Shown: positions 13,360 through 25,570 of the stretch, piece after piece
How positions within the stretch are numbered: the first letter of the stretch is position 1
Layout of the letters: every line of letters begins with the position of its first letter
Origin: Nyssa sinensis
Taxonomy: Eukaryota; Streptophyta; Magnoliopsida; Cornales; Nyssaceae
DNA: 64,000 bases
NCBI GenBank assembly: GCA_008638375.1
Contig: CM018035.1
Location: forward strand, 23,820,307-23,884,306
Direction: 5' to 3'
Notes under the pieces: model-generated
Seen by the model: the letters and a program-made list of their open reading frames with translations, nothing else
Database searches by the model: none
Told to the model about the DNA's origin: nothing
Position numbers and translations under genes: made by a program

Positions 13360-14010
13360 AAAACCTTAGGGACATTAGCAGAGAGGAGGAGAGACCGAGC
13401 AATCTCAATGATGTGCCTATGTTTTCTTTTAGCAACACCATTCTGCTTTGGAGTATCGGTGTATGAAGACTGGTGTATGGTACCATCAGAAGCGAGTAGA
13501 GTGGAAAATTTACCTTTAGTGTACTCCCTACCCAAATCATACCTAAAACACTTATTGATAGCTGAATGTTGTGTTTGAACCAATGCACAAAACATTTTAT
13601 AAATGCCAATGAAATTCGAACGTCTCTTCATAAGATAAATCCAACAAAAATGAGTATAATCATCAATAAAAGAAACATAATATCGAGACCCTCTTTTGTA
13701 GAAATGGATATGGACCCCAAACATCAGAATGAATTAAATCAAAAGGTGCAAGAGAAACTAAAGTACTTTTATTAAAAGGTAGAGCAAAAAATTTTGCAAG
13801 TTTGCAATCACTACAATCGGAAAGATCATGATAATTTAAATTTCCTAATGCTCCCGTAAAAGCCAAAAATCTCAACCTAGAACTAGAAGCATGTCCAAGA
13901 CGTGAGTGCCACAAGTAAAAATTAGATGAATTTGGACTTAAACGAAAAGAAGATAAATCAACACTAGAACCAGCAAAATCTCCAACTTGAAGTTTTTCCA
14001 ACATGTACAA
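13302..14010 (-). pseudogene. Copia 1 integrase: zinc-binding and catalytic core, frameshifted
   Basis: The upstream frame (14010-13663) carries the HHCC zinc-binding module: LWHSRLGHASSSRLRFL, then DCSDCKLAKF. A frameshift near 13700 moves to the core frame with FIDDYTHFCWIYLMKR (first catalytic aspartate) and RYDLGREYT (second aspartate). Where the third catalytic residue is expected (QNGVAERK context in the family), this copy reads QNGVAKRKHRHI near 13430, so the glutamate is a lysine. This change alone should abolish strand transfer. The change fits GAA to AAA, a G-to-A transition. Confidence 0.9.
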
Positions 14011-14039
14011 TCCCCCTCATTTCCTATAAACTGTCCCAA

Positions 14040-14335
14040 TCAGTTTTTTGGAATGTGGATCCTGCACCAAGTAAGAGGTTGGAGTAAATAAACATAGTAT
14101 CTAGAATCACATAGTTGACTAATAGAAATCAAATTCAATGCAAACTGAGGGATACAGTAAACATTAGAAAGAGATAGGCAAGATGAAAGGATGGAACCAG
14201 CGCCTACCAATGGCATCAGAGTACCATTGGCAACCAAAATAGAGAAATCTGTTGAAGTAATAGATACGGATATGAATAGAGAGACATCATTTGACATATG
14301 ATGAGTAGCACCTGAATCAAATACCTAAGTGGATG
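14040..14335 (-). pseudogene. Copia 1 aspartic protease region
   Basis: The minus strand shows VFDSGATHHMSNDVSLF near 14260-14320, the D-S-G-A catalytic loop of retropepsins. The codon just before it is TAG where the family normally has Trp (TGG), another G-to-A type nonsense change. Downstream ALNLISISQLCDS matches the conserved end of the domain. Confidence 0.88.
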
Positions 14336-14399
14336 GAGGTATTCCTAGAGGAGTCGAGGAGGACAAACCTATGGAAGGAGAAACTGACAAGGCATTAGG

Positions 14400-15327
14400 T
14401 TGTGGCGTAGAAAGAAGCTTCTATAACTTTTCTGCAATAAGAGATAATATAGAAGTGGCAGAAGACGGTTCTCCCGATGGTACAGTGGCTGCAGTATGAT
14501 AATGTTTAGACTTCAAATTTTGTTGTTGTATCCGACTTAACAAAAAAAAACACTGAGCCTTCCAATGACCTTTCTGCTTGCAAAAATTACACTCGTCAAT
14601 GGCAACTTTAGTACGTTGTCTATTTTGAGCACTAAAAGCTTGCTTTGATGAAACAACCAGAATAGTCTAAATAGGAGTCAGGAGAATACCTTTCCTTGCA
14701 TGTGACTTGAGACGTACTTCTTCTACCAACAAGTCATTAACAACAGAATCAACAGGAGGAAGGGGACTATGATGAAGGATAGAACCATGAAGTGCCTCAA
14801 AATCCTCTCGAAAGGCCATAAAAAAATTTAACAAGTCGTTGTTCTTCCCTATAAGTGCAATAAGATTTATTCACACAAAGATCAGTAGGTTTAGTGAGTG
14901 CCAATTGGTCCCAAAAACCAGTCATAACAAAATAAAATTCCTAAATACTATTATCCCCTTGTCTAGTTGCTTTAATGTCCATTTCCAACTGGTATCGTTT
15001 GGCAAAGTTGGATTGAATGTATAACTTTTCTAAATGATCCCAAACTTGCTTGGCTATAGAGAATTTTGCCAACTGCATACCTATAGACTGCTTAACAGAA
15101 TTATTAACCCAAGTAATAATTTTGGAATTGTTCACTTCCTAAGTTGCTAACAATTCCACACATTTCTGTAAATTACCATCAGATAACATAGCCATATCAC
15201 CATTAACATATCTCCACATTTTATTTCCAATCAAAAAATTCTTTATAACGTATGCCCAATAGGAATAATTACTCCCATTCAATTTAACTCTAATTGCCTG
15301 AAGAGAATCGTCTCTTTCACCCGCCAT
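14400..15327 (-). pseudogene. Copia 1 gag with CCHC zinc knuckle
   Basis: A likely start ATG at 15325-15327 opens MAGERDDSLQAIRVKLNGSN, and YSYWAYVIKNFLIGNKMW follows, the N-terminal copia gag domain. It continues through KQVWDHLEKLYIQSNFAKRYQLEMDI (about 14950-15100). A CX2CX4HX4C zinc knuckle (CNFCKQKGHWKAQC) ends near 14550 and begins at 14591. Several stops interrupt it. In active elements gag forms the particle that packages element RNA. Confidence 0.9.
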
Positions 15328-15539
15328 TATTAAACTCCAATAAAATTACAAAGACCAAGATTTACAAATGAAACCCAAAATAAAATTAATACCACGAAAA
15401 GTGTCATAGAAAGAGATGAAAAACCTTCTAAAGAGTTTATGGAGCCTACGAAGGAAAAGTGTCTAGAAAAATTCCAGTAAGAGAGATATTTCTAATAAAG
15501 AAAAAATTCCAGCGAGAGATGATAATGGAATTAAAACTA

Positions 15540-15550
15540 CTCTGATACCA
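15540..15550 (-). other. Primer-binding site of copia element 1
   Basis: The minus strand reads TGGTATCAGAG directly next to the 5' LTR. This is the standard initiator tRNA-Met primer site of plant copia elements. Confidence 0.9.
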
Positions 15551-15764
15551 TGATAATTTTTCATAAACATATACACCACAATCAACGAACAAGAAACAAA
15601 GAGAAACAAAGAAGAGAAAAAAAAGCTGCATACTCTGTTCAATTAGTTCACGTAAGAATGTGTACTACAATAAAAGAAAGCAAAACAAGAAACTCTAAAG
15701 GTTAGATAAAGACTAAACTACCCTTTGTAAATTACCCATACTACATAACATATATTCTCTAACA
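15551..15764 (-). repeat. 5' LTR of copia element 1
   Basis: This 214-bp LTR begins TGATAATTTTT and ends CTCTAACA on the plus strand. It carries an extra GAAACAAAGA unit compared with the left copy. Confidence 0.92.
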
Positions 15765-17100
15765 GTCACAACATAAGCTATCGTACATACGGAGGAAAAA
15801 AAAAGTCCAATAAGAAAATCTCACCTGATGGTACTATGCCCAAATTTAAGTATTTTGTGTGACTAACAAGAATCTCACATGAATAATCAAATTTAAGCGT
15901 AAGTCTTATGGTGAAACCTTTCCAATGAATTTTTTTCCCTACGAAGGCGTCGTTTTGCTGCAATATGGTTTCATTTTGAACCTCCCCTTGATTCATCCTT
16001 TTTTATTTTGATTGTGGGACATTCAATGTACTTGATGTAGACAAAAAAAAAAAGCAGCTTTCCTGAGGGTTGGGCTAGGCTGGGAGAGTTGCCGCCTTTT
16101 CAATTTCCTTCAACGGATTCAGATAGTGAATCATGTCCAATTAAGCCATATGTGTGTGTTTTTGGCATTGGCTTGTAGCATTTGGTTACGCTTTAAGGCC
16201 CTAGGACTATTAAAGCCTCCTAGGAGTCTCCAAAATATCATGAACCCAATGAACAAGAAATCATATTTTCATTTTCTAATCCAATAATAAAGGTAATTTT
16301 AAGTGTTGATATCAATTTTAATTTCAGGGAAGCATGTACCATTTGCAATTTTGGCATTCCTATTAAATTTTTCATATATCATGCCTATTTTTTATGATCA
16401 TCCAAAGTCATTGAATTTGTAAATGCTTCTAAATTCATTGTTTGTGTCAAATTTGGGCTTTAAGTTGGTTATGAAAATATGTATCAAAACTAGTTTAGAG
16501 AAGACTCAAGGTTAAATTCAAGAATGCATGTTGAGAGGAAGGGAGGAAAAGAAAACCATTACCCATTATTGACTACCTATAAATTCTACACCTTAATTTT
16601 ATATAAATGTGGTTTATGTTTTAAGAAAACAAAAATCTAGACCAAGTGCTTTAGAAAACTGTAAGGGCACAAATTCATCACCTAAGGAACATGGACGCGA
16701 CACAAAGGTCAAGCAGTTGAACATAGACAAAGGTCATGGACAAGAGTACAACATGGACAAAAGCCTAGACTAGCGGGCAGAGGTCATAGATAGAAGTTTG
16801 GCATGGGTAGAGGCCAAGGACAAAAGTCCAACAATAGGCAGAAGCCCAGCCTAGACAAGAGTCGATTAGTAGGACCAGCCTAGCTTAGAAACCCAAATCA
16901 ATTCAAGGGCCAACCAAACTGTGTTCCTAGGAAAGGCCTTACACCCTATGAGACACCTGGGATCTAATAGCGTGGTGGTTAAAGTAAGAGGTTTCTCCAT
17001 TGGTACTTAAGCATGTAATGGGGAGGCGACTTCACCTACCCTCCATTTAACACGACAAGCACCGTGGAATGACTTTGGGAGCCTGAATCATGACCGTCAT
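15765..17100. other. Unclassified intergenic stretch with degenerate short repeats
   Basis: No gene is seen. From about 16660 to 16880 the words CAAAGGTC, ATGGACAA and AGCCCAG recur at irregular 30-45 bp spacing, like a decayed tandem repeat. The last five bases, GTCAT (17096-17100), are the presumed left target duplication of LTR C. Confidence 0.4.
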
Positions 17101-17729
17101 TGTAATATCCCGACCCGGGATATAGCATGTGCACCGGGCTGGACCGGGCTATAAAATGTAATCCCGAATTATAAGCCGTGAAATGACATAAATAAAAGTG
17201 GATGCGTAATAGACTGTATTGTTTAATTACGATGCATAGGTACGAGAGGCAAATAGTCACGGGTGTCCGGGTGCCGTTGCATCGGAAGCCGAATTACTGA
17301 AAAACGTGCAAGTGAATGTCGACGCATAATTTTTTTTAAGTAAATTTAAATGATTATGAATATTATATATACATATATATATATATATATACGGTTGGAT
17401 GATATATATATATATATATATATTATAATACAATATAATTAAATGAAAGGAAATAAAATGGAAAGAAGGGAAGTTCCAATACAAATATCAGTGTGTGTGC
17501 ATCACTGTGTGTGTGTGTGCATCACTGTGTGTGTGTGTGTTTGGGAAACCACACCAACCGACTTGGTGGTGTGTGTATATGTGATATATGTATATATGTA
17601 AATATATATATGTATATGAGGTACGTGGATGGAGGAGATTTAAGGGGCAATTCTCTGCAGTAAAGGATGACTGCAAGAGAGAGAGAGAGAGAGATAAGGT
17701 AGAGAGAGAAGAGGCGGTGAGTGTTTTGT

Positions 17730-17760
<31 letters not shown>

Positions 17761-20185
17761 CGGGTTTGAGAGATGAGAGGTTAGAAAAGGAAAGAAGGGT
17801 CAGGAACTGAAGGGGAGAAGAAGGGAGAGAGATTGGTTCAGAAACAGAAAGGTGGGAGAGTCACAGTGAGCTCAAAATCCGAAACCCAGGTAATTGATTT
17901 CAGTTCTGTTATTTCGATTTAAAGCATAAAGCTTAGATATAATTGTGGGGTCTGAACAAGCATGAAATATAGAAATTATTGCAAAAAGAATGAAGCTAAA
18001 TGGTGTAGAAACCATAGAGAAAATTTGAGTTGCAGGTTCGGGAGGATAATCGAGTTCCATGAACTTTATGTTTAAAAACTTGTTTTGAGTTGTTAGAAAT
18101 GACCTACACAAGTGTAGAAACACACTAGAAACATTTTTGAGCCAAAACCGTGATTTAAACGCCATGAAATAGAAGAATCCACATGGCCGGAGAATCGGCC
18201 GAAAATGTTAAACCCCTATTTCGTGATGATGGGGAGGGCTTTAGGGCAAGTCGAGGCTAGGGTCGAGATCCTTGGAGGGAAAGGAATGGAACGGCATTGA
18301 AAACGGCTTAAAAAATGATTAAAAATGAGTCACCGTCGCCGGAGAGGACGACAGTGCATGCCGGAAACCTACCGGAGACGTGGGGAAGACGATCGGAAAA
18401 GCGTGGGTCTATTCGGGGACGGATCCGGGTTGGATCGGGTCAGTACCCGACCGGAAATAAAAACGGAGCCAAACTGTGTCGTTTTGGGTTTTGGTTTAAA
18501 TGGATTTAGGGCTGTTTGGTAACTGGGATAATAAATAGAATTGGGTTTTGGGGTTAACCGAACCATGGATAGGGATAGGGAATTGGGTTTATTGTATTCC
18601 GGTTCTTGAATGAAACTGAACCGTTTGGTTCAGGAGAAAGGCTGACCGGTTTAGGGTTTTGGGGTCTGAACCAACTGGTTCAGACCGCAGCTTATGGAAT
18701 TTATGAACCGGCCCCAAATGTTTTGAAAAATTACACTAAGGCCCAAAAAGAAAAATTAATTAAATGTTAATTTTACAAAAATACCCCTGACTCAAAAGTG
18801 GGTCAAACGAGGTCCAAATAGGGCAAATGAATAGTCAATTTTTATTATCTCGCATGCTCTGAGTCCAATGGTGAGGTCCGTTTCACGAGACGGAGTCCCA
18901 AAAAGTTACGACTTGTAAAAATGACCAAAATACCCTTGCTTCATAGGTGAGTCAAATGGACTCCGATTGAAGTAAAGAACTAGTGAATTTTTATTATTCT
19001 GAACCTTCCGAATCTATTGGTAATGTCAAAATTATGAAAAGAAGTTTCGAGAACAACAGACATATAAAAGTCTAAATAAGTATTAGAAATACTGATCATA
19101 GTAAGGCATAGAATTTGGTGAATAGAAATTATTCTGAAACGTATTTACTGATATATAGGGAACTCAACGGGAAAAGGCAAACCTACAGGAGACTGATTTA
19201 GCAACGCATTAGAGGTAAGTAGATACCCTTTCTCTTCCATGTGGTGTTATCAAGCCAAGTTCATTCTTTTACTGCCAAACTTGTACTCCTGAGCGTATCT
19301 GATGTTATTGTCTCCACAATGTGATATTGTTCTATCTGGTGGACATTGATTTATTGTTGTACTATGGTTATCATGTTGAACCGTGCTTTGAAATGCCTAT
19401 TGTTATGTTTCCATTGAATTGATGATATTCCATTTTTATATATTCCTATGGAATCATTTATGATCATGAAATGTTTATGTATACTGGATTTGTGCTCAGT
19501 CACAATATCCATCCGATGCTTTTAAATTCACTGAAGACCTTCGGGTCGAGTCCGTGAACGGACATACGGCCATACACTGGAATGCACTGAAGGGGGTAAA
19601 CCGGGCCCCCAAGGACCGAGGGCATATCAAGCCCTGACACAGAACAAAAGCATCTCTTATACGATTGCTCAACTATAATTGTTGAATTACATTGTTCCTG
19701 TGATTATCTTGTATTGCGAGATATTCCTTTATTGATTTATTGTGATCAATTATAATGGCAGTACTTTCTTGTTATTGTATTATCGTCGAGAATTCCAGGA
19801 CATTGTTATGCCATTCCTACTGATTACACATTGTGATCCCACTGTTCATTTGCCACTGTTCACATGTTAAGAGTTTCATGTTGATGTTATGTCCCTTACT
19901 CCTAATTGTACATTGTGTTCTATTGTTTATTGGCCCTTATGGCAACTGTTCCCATTGGCTATCATAGCATCTTATTTCTTATGATTGGCTATCATCTTCT
20001 TGTTCTTGAATTCATATTCTTTTATGATCCTCGATACCAGTGTCGGAGATCTGTATTTACTTGCTGGGCTCTTGTAGCTCATTCCACCCTCCTCACCCCC
20101 ATTTCAGGTACTGATGCCGCGAGACCCCGGTAGGAGTTTAAAGACGTAGAAGGACATTTGAGGAAATGCATCAGTTTATGTTTTA
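17101..20185 (+). mobile_element. Long LTR C, 3' end missing
   Basis: The element starts TGTAATATCCCGACC at 17101, the same terminus as A and B, preceded by GTCAT. The 5' half (to about 18750) follows LTR B closely, for example the GGCCGGAGAATCGGCC block and GACCGTCGCCGG. From about 18765 it matches LTR A almost base for base through 20130. The canonical end (GGGTCGTGACA) is absent; homology stops near 20185, about 440 bp short. No internal domain adjoins it, so it is a truncated solo LTR or a fragment. (TA)n and (GT)n tracts lie at 17370-17420 and 17490-17545. Confidence 0.75.
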
Positions 20186-20291
20186 TCATTAATGATAGCC
20201 AAAATTTAATAACGTGAAGAATAGTTAGAGACATCTCTGTCATTAATGAGAGCCAAAATTTAATAACGTGTAAGAATAGTTAAACATCTCT
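20186..20291. repeat. 54-bp tandem duplication at the broken end of LTR C
   Basis: TCATTAATGATAGCC... (20186-20239) is repeated as TCATTAATGAGAGCC... (20240-20291) with few differences. It sits exactly where LTR C homology ends. Confidence 0.8.
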
Positions 20292-20622
20292 TCAGCCGTT
20301 TAAAACAAAGAGCACATGACTTGGGTTAGGTGATCTTTCACTGAAACCCAGCTCGGCCAACACGTTTCTCTCAGGTTATAAATAATAGACAAATATTCCC
20401 TAATATATATAACAAAAATACGAGAAGAAGAAAGAATATTGAGAGAGTTATCAAGACAACCATCAATGTCATTCATTATTCATGAACTCCATTAAAAAGG
20501 CTCTCATTATGGTCTAAAGGGAAGGGTTTGGCTATAAATATAGTCACACAATCAGTTGGTCCTATTCCCCCCCCCCCGAGATCTTTCTCTTCAAAATTAA
20601 CTCTTACTTTTTCCTCAGAATC
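20292..20622. other. Insertion-site sequence of the gypsy element, left side
   Basis: Non-coding. It contains TTATAAATAATAG near 20376 and an 11-bp C tract near 20567. The sequence is interrupted at GAATC (20618-20622) and resumes at 34381 after the 13.75-kb insertion. It may itself be part of an older LTR. Confidence 0.5.
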
Positions 20623-23610
20623 TGTCACACCTCGAATTTCCACGAACCCGGGGAGTGAGTGAAATGAAAAGAGAAAAGTAAATGAAAGGTCATTAAGTTG
20701 GATAAATTGATTATTCATTCATTGTCCCACATTTTCCCAAAATTAAAATGGAGGCTTGCTAAATGGCTTAACCAAAATAGTTTCCTAACGTTACTTAAAC
20801 ATCCCTCCCAATTAATGTTTAAATTAATTTAAGTCATATTCAAAAATGGCTCCCAAAACAACCCTAAAACATTTCTAAAAATGTCTTGGAATAATGGCTC
20901 AAAGGGGTCCCCAAATACCCTAATGCATGGATCAAAAATAGGCCAAAGAAATCCACCAAAAGTGGTCTAAGGGAGTGGCCAAACATGGCCTTGAAATATG
21001 ACTAAAAGTGTCCCCAAAAAAAAAAGCCCAACATGGCTTGATGTAATTACCAAAAGTGACCCAAAATGGACTCCAAAAAGTAGGGTCAAGCATGTAATTA
21101 AAGGGCCTTAAAATGGCCTTAAAGAGTAGATCATGAAGTGCCAAAACATGGCCAAAATAGCGACTGCGCAGCAGCAAGCAGCAGTACGCGCCGTAAGGCA
21201 AGGCAAGGGCAGCAGCAGGGTGGGCGCGCGCGCGTAGGGGCGCGCGGCAAGGGCTGGTGTGCTGCAGGCTATGGGGCTGGGCTGTCACTCAGTGCACTGT
21301 AGAACCAGAGAGCAAAATTTGATTTTCTGCATTTTTACTGTTCATGGCTGTAACCTATTTTTCCTATTTTTGAAATTTTTTTCAAGTTTTCAAGCCAGTT
21401 TTTTTTCCATTTCTAACCCATTTCCCCTAGGTTTCTAACCCTCTATTTTAAGCACTTTTCTCAACCATTTAAATGGTGTTTTACACACTTAATCAATTCT
21501 TTAATTTTTTAAAATTTTGACATAACCTCCTTTGTTTTCTAAGCCTTTTTTTCACCTAATATTTTTGCAATTCTTCATATATATAACCATATCACATTCT
21601 ATCATCACTCGATGGCCACAAGTTCATTAAATTAAACATACATCCATTTCCTTCAATATATATACATGTAAGGCACATTAAATAAATATATTCTACATGT
21701 CATTTGGGCTTAAGCCCTTATACTTTAAAATGGCCCAAGGCCTATAATCCATAATCCATTATTTTCTAAATTTAAATACAAGTTATTTGGGACTTATGTC
21801 CATACATATAAAAACATGCCCCAAGGGCCAAATATGCTTCATGATCCATTTTCCTTCCTTTCTTCACGACTTAAACAAGTATCAAGCATCTGGAACCTCA
21901 TCTGAAATATGATATCCCACGAAGGGTCAGCTCAACTACTGGTATGACATAATGCTAATGCAAGGAACAAAATTAAGGCGTGGCATGTGCAAGTGTACAT
22001 TTATATCTACATGTCTTCCAATTCATCAATACACTGTAATGTAAATATGCATGACACACCCATGCAACTCTATTCCACACCCATGTCTCCTTCACGGATT
22101 GCTCCCGTTGGTTTAGAGTACCAATGCCTGAGTTCATGGATCGCTCCCGTTAGATGAACAGGCAGCAATGCAATGACCAATTTTGAGTTTTTCATCACAG
22201 GATCTACACCCTCATAATGCATAGCACCAAGTGCTCAACCCATACTATGTTTTCAAAGGATTCACCATATGCCAATATGCTTTGATTTCACCATGCAATA
22301 ATGCAATTCAAGGAGACATTTCATCAACACATGGTGCATGACTTAAAATATGCCTCATTCATAAAGTAAATCATAACTTCAAATTCACAACATTTTTTCT
22401 ACATGAATGTAAGTCACAGTTCAATGAATTAAACATATAATGAAGTTTCATGTTCATTACTTTAACAATTTCTCCAAGAAAATACAAATACACAAACTAC
22501 CAACTCATGGAATAAATCATAATTCTCAAATCACAAGAGTTTCTCTACATGAACATAAGCTAGAATATAATAATCCAAACACATAAACAAGTTACATGTT
22601 CATTACTTTGACAAATTCTCAAAGATCACAAAATACATAAAGCACCAACACCTTAAATAAATCATAACTTTCCAACCACAAGATTTTGTCTACATGAACC
22701 TAAGCTAGAATACAATGAATTTCACAAATAGTCATGGTTCATGTTTATCATTTTTCCAAATTCCCAAAGAACACTCAAGTACACTAAAGTACCTAAACTA
22801 TCAACTCTAAGTTTTCAAAGCAACTATATCCTAAGTGATTTTTTAACATCAAATAAACATATGAATCATTCAATCAACATGTAAATCAGTCCTAAACTTA
22901 ATCTTATTCCTTACTTAGCAAAATATCATACCTAGAATGGTTTTTCTCAAACCGAGGAAGTTGTGTTCATTGCACAGCCAAACTGATCAGTGAGAATATA
23001 GTCCTTATTGAGAGGAACAACTTTCTAGAAGGAACCTTTGCGAAAATCTAAGCTTAGATGTGTGTTTTAAAGGCTTGAAGTTGGAAAACCCTAGGTTTTT
23101 CTTCACCTTTTCTCCCATGGACGTGTTCAGCTCTATATCTCAGACCAAAAAATGAAAAAAATACACTAAAGGGCTATATTTATAGTAGAGGGCAAGGGGG
23201 GCAAAATGACCCTTTTGCCCTTAATGAATCCAGGCCCCGTTACACTACAACCCATCCCGAAACGCCTCAATTCGATATTTTGCTTTAACCAAAATTCTTA
23301 AAATTATTTTAAATAAAAATTTTCAAACAAATAAACTTTCGCATGTGGCCGGGTTTGGCCGAATCCACCCGGGCCACCCGGATGCCCTTTTGGTCCAATT
23401 TTTTAAACTGTCTCTGAACAAGCTCAAATTTTTAAAGGAGGTGTATTTTAATATTCTAAGCATATTTCTATTCTATGACACACTCAAAATATTCTGTAAA
23501 TATGACTTATGCTTAAATGATGCACGTAAATGCCCTACCGGCAAAACTGTGCATGAATAGTGCCCCACCGGCAAAACGAAAAATTTATCCTCAATTTTCA
23601 GGTCTCTACA
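20623..23610 (-). repeat. 3' LTR of the gypsy element
   Basis: This 2988-bp LTR is TGTCACACCTCG...GGTCTCTACA on the plus strand. It includes a CG-rich block GCGCGCGCGTAGGGGCGCGC near 21224-21243. Confidence 0.93.
23177..23184 (-). promoter_or_regulatory. TATA box of the 3' LTR
   Basis: The minus strand reads TATAAATA about 430 bp inside the LTR start. It is conserved at the same place in the other LTR, so the U3 region would be about 0.4 kb and the R-U5 part about 2.5 kb. Confidence 0.6.
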
Positions 23611-23623
23611 TCCTTCCACCCTT
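23611..23623 (-). other. Polypurine tract of the gypsy element
   Basis: The minus strand reads AAGGGTGGAAGGA immediately before the 3' LTR, where plus-strand priming occurs. Confidence 0.75.
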
Positions 23624-24599
23624 AAAGAAATTTCTTCCCGAAAAATGTAGCTCTTCGACAAAATTTAGAAAGATCAATACAAAATGCATTGTAACATGGA
23701 GACGTGCAGCCTTACCTATGGATCCTTCACCTCTCCCTTCGCCAGGCAATGTGGAATGCATTACCCTCTCCCGTTACCCTCTCCCCCCAAAGGAACCTCA
23801 TCCACTTGGGTGGGCGTACAGCGACGTGCAAACATCTCCACACTCCCTGCTCGGGTCTGGTTTTGATCCCATCTGTAACAGCCCACTCTACATGGCACAA
23901 CGCATAATGAAATCCTCAAACATGTTGGCTTATCAATTTCAATTTTCCAAATCCATCCAAGCATCATGACCCACCTCAATAATGCAACATAATAATAATA
24001 AATAAATAAAAATTCTCAATGCTCACAAGGATACCTCAAAGTCTCTCTCACATGTGATGACCATCTAACTAACCTCAAATCAAGCTATGCAATCATCTAG
24101 TAATTCATCACAATGTCATCAATATATCACCTGTACTTCAATGTAATTCAATAATCTAATACTCTCTAAGTACTATAATCATCCACAAGACATCAACAAC
24201 ATAATCTTAAAGTAAAGTCGTCATCATCCACCTAAGTCTATATATAACTGAGACTAAATGTCATGTATTAATAAAGACTAGCCTATTAATTTCAATCATA
24301 CATATATCAATAGATATCCCAATGTAGACAATGTAGTCTATGTATTCCAAATATGAAACCAAAGGCAATACATCAAGGTTTAAAAATCTGAAACATCAGA
24401 AAAGGTAAAAAAACAATATCCCAATTTCATCTTGCCATTCTAACTCATCATCATTCTAGTCAATATATTAAATAATGTCTCATAATAATTGATATTCTTA
24501 GTAAAACTCTTCACCAATTTCAATTATGAATATATATATATATATATCAATCCTTACACACATGTATCAAAACACACATACATATAGATATGTTTAAAC
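23624..24599 (-). other. Gypsy interior downstream of reverse transcriptase, integrase absent
   Basis: Only about 1 kb separates reverse transcriptase from the 3' LTR, too little for RNase H plus integrase. No DDE or chromodomain motif is seen, so an internal deletion is inferred. Confidence 0.6.
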
Positions 24600-25075
24600 A
24601 TACTCTTATACATGCCTTAATACCAAATCCATTTACAAAGACCACCACAAGCTGATCTAAGTAAGGCTATAGATGCGATGCATCAAGTCCATAAATGTCG
24701 TCGGGGCATTCGTCACATCGAATGGCATAACCATAACTCATATTGTCCATAACTAGTGCGAAAAGCTGTCTTCGCCACATCTTCCTCCCATACTCCCAAC
24801 TAATGGTACCCCAATCTAAGATCGATCCTCAAGAAACATCTTGAACCCCTAAGTTGGTCAAACAAGTCATTTCCCCTCGATAACGGTTACTTATTCTTGA
24901 TAACAACCCGGTTCAGTCTCCTATAATCCATACACAAATGTGATGTCTCATCCTTCTTCTTCGCGAACAATACCGAAGCATCTCACAACGAAGTATTGGG
25001 ACAAGTAAAACCCTTACCCTGTAAATCAGTCAACTGCTCCTTCAGCTCTCTCTCAACTCAAGCTGAAGCCATACG
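24600..25075 (-). pseudogene. Gypsy reverse transcriptase relic
   Basis: Read with several stops and shifts on the minus strand: [44 protein letters not shown], a stop, DLFDQLRGSRCFLRIDLRLGYH, then KTAFRTSYGQYE. These are the ordered blocks of gypsy reverse transcriptase. The first catalytic aspartate (in RIDLR) remains, but the F/Y-x-D-D box position reads FVNGFGI, so both aspartates of the box are lost. Homology ends near 24600, before RNase H. Confidence 0.88.
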
Positions 25076-25330
25076 GTAAAGTGGAATGAAAATAGGCATA
25101 GTGCCTAGGATAAGCTCTCATGAACTTTATCTCTCATCTTGGTGGCAAACTAGTCAAATCATCCAGAAAGACATCTAGAAACTCATCCACTACTGGCGGT
25201 AACATGCTCTCTATAGTCCCATTCCTATCTGCTTATCAAACTAGCTAACAAATAGCTATGGCCTCCTCAACTCCTCGAGTCACACAAAGGTGGCACTAGG
25301 AAATCTCCATGATCCCCCGTGAATTAAAAG

Positions 25331-25570
25331 CTATCTCCCTTCAGGAGTACACACAGTCACTTTCCCCCTGTAGAAATCTATACTTGCCCAGAAAGCAAAC
25401 AACCAATCTATCCTAAATATAATATCAAAACTAGACATGTCAAATAGAATGAAGTCAAAAGAAATGATGCAATCAGCTATCTCTATCGAGCAATCTCTAC
25501 AGATCCTCGTTAGTATCACACTACCCCAACTGGTGAACCATACGATGGTGGAACAAGGCAATCATCACAA
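25331..25570 (-). pseudogene. Gypsy protease relic
   Basis: The frame ends SSFDIIFRIDWLFAFWASID then FYRGKVTVCTPEGR. This matches the FDVILGMDWL...AxIDCxxKxVTF segment that closes the gypsy protease domain. Upstream ILTRICRDCSIEIADC aligns with the CxVxIxGxxxxxDLILLDM part. G-to-R at the GMDWL glycine and a missing D-S/T-G-A catalytic loop indicate decay. Confidence 0.85.

Larger units (their letters stand above)
10936..15764 (-). mobile_element. Full-length but defective Ty1/copia retrotransposon 1
   Basis: Two direct LTRs (10936-11139 and 15551-15764) bracket a 4.4-kb internal region transcribed on the minus strand. A primer-binding site complementary to initiator tRNA-Met abuts the right LTR, and a purine tract (minus strand; plus strand TCCCCCCTCCTC at 11140-11151) abuts the left LTR. 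Domain order on the minus strand is gag, zinc knuckle, protease, integrase, reverse transcriptase, RNase H, the Ty1/copia order. Stops and frameshifts occur in every domain, so it cannot be autonomous. No matching 5-bp target duplication is seen (TGACG left, GTCAC right). The LTRs differ by roughly 17 substitutions and a 10-bp duplication by eye, which suggests moderate age. Confidence 0.93.

Noticed and set aside
24530..24550. CRISPR array, rRNA or bacterial-type operon anywhere in the window
   Set aside because: The tandem repeats present lack regular repeat-spacer structure, and all coding evidence is of plant and retrotransposon type.
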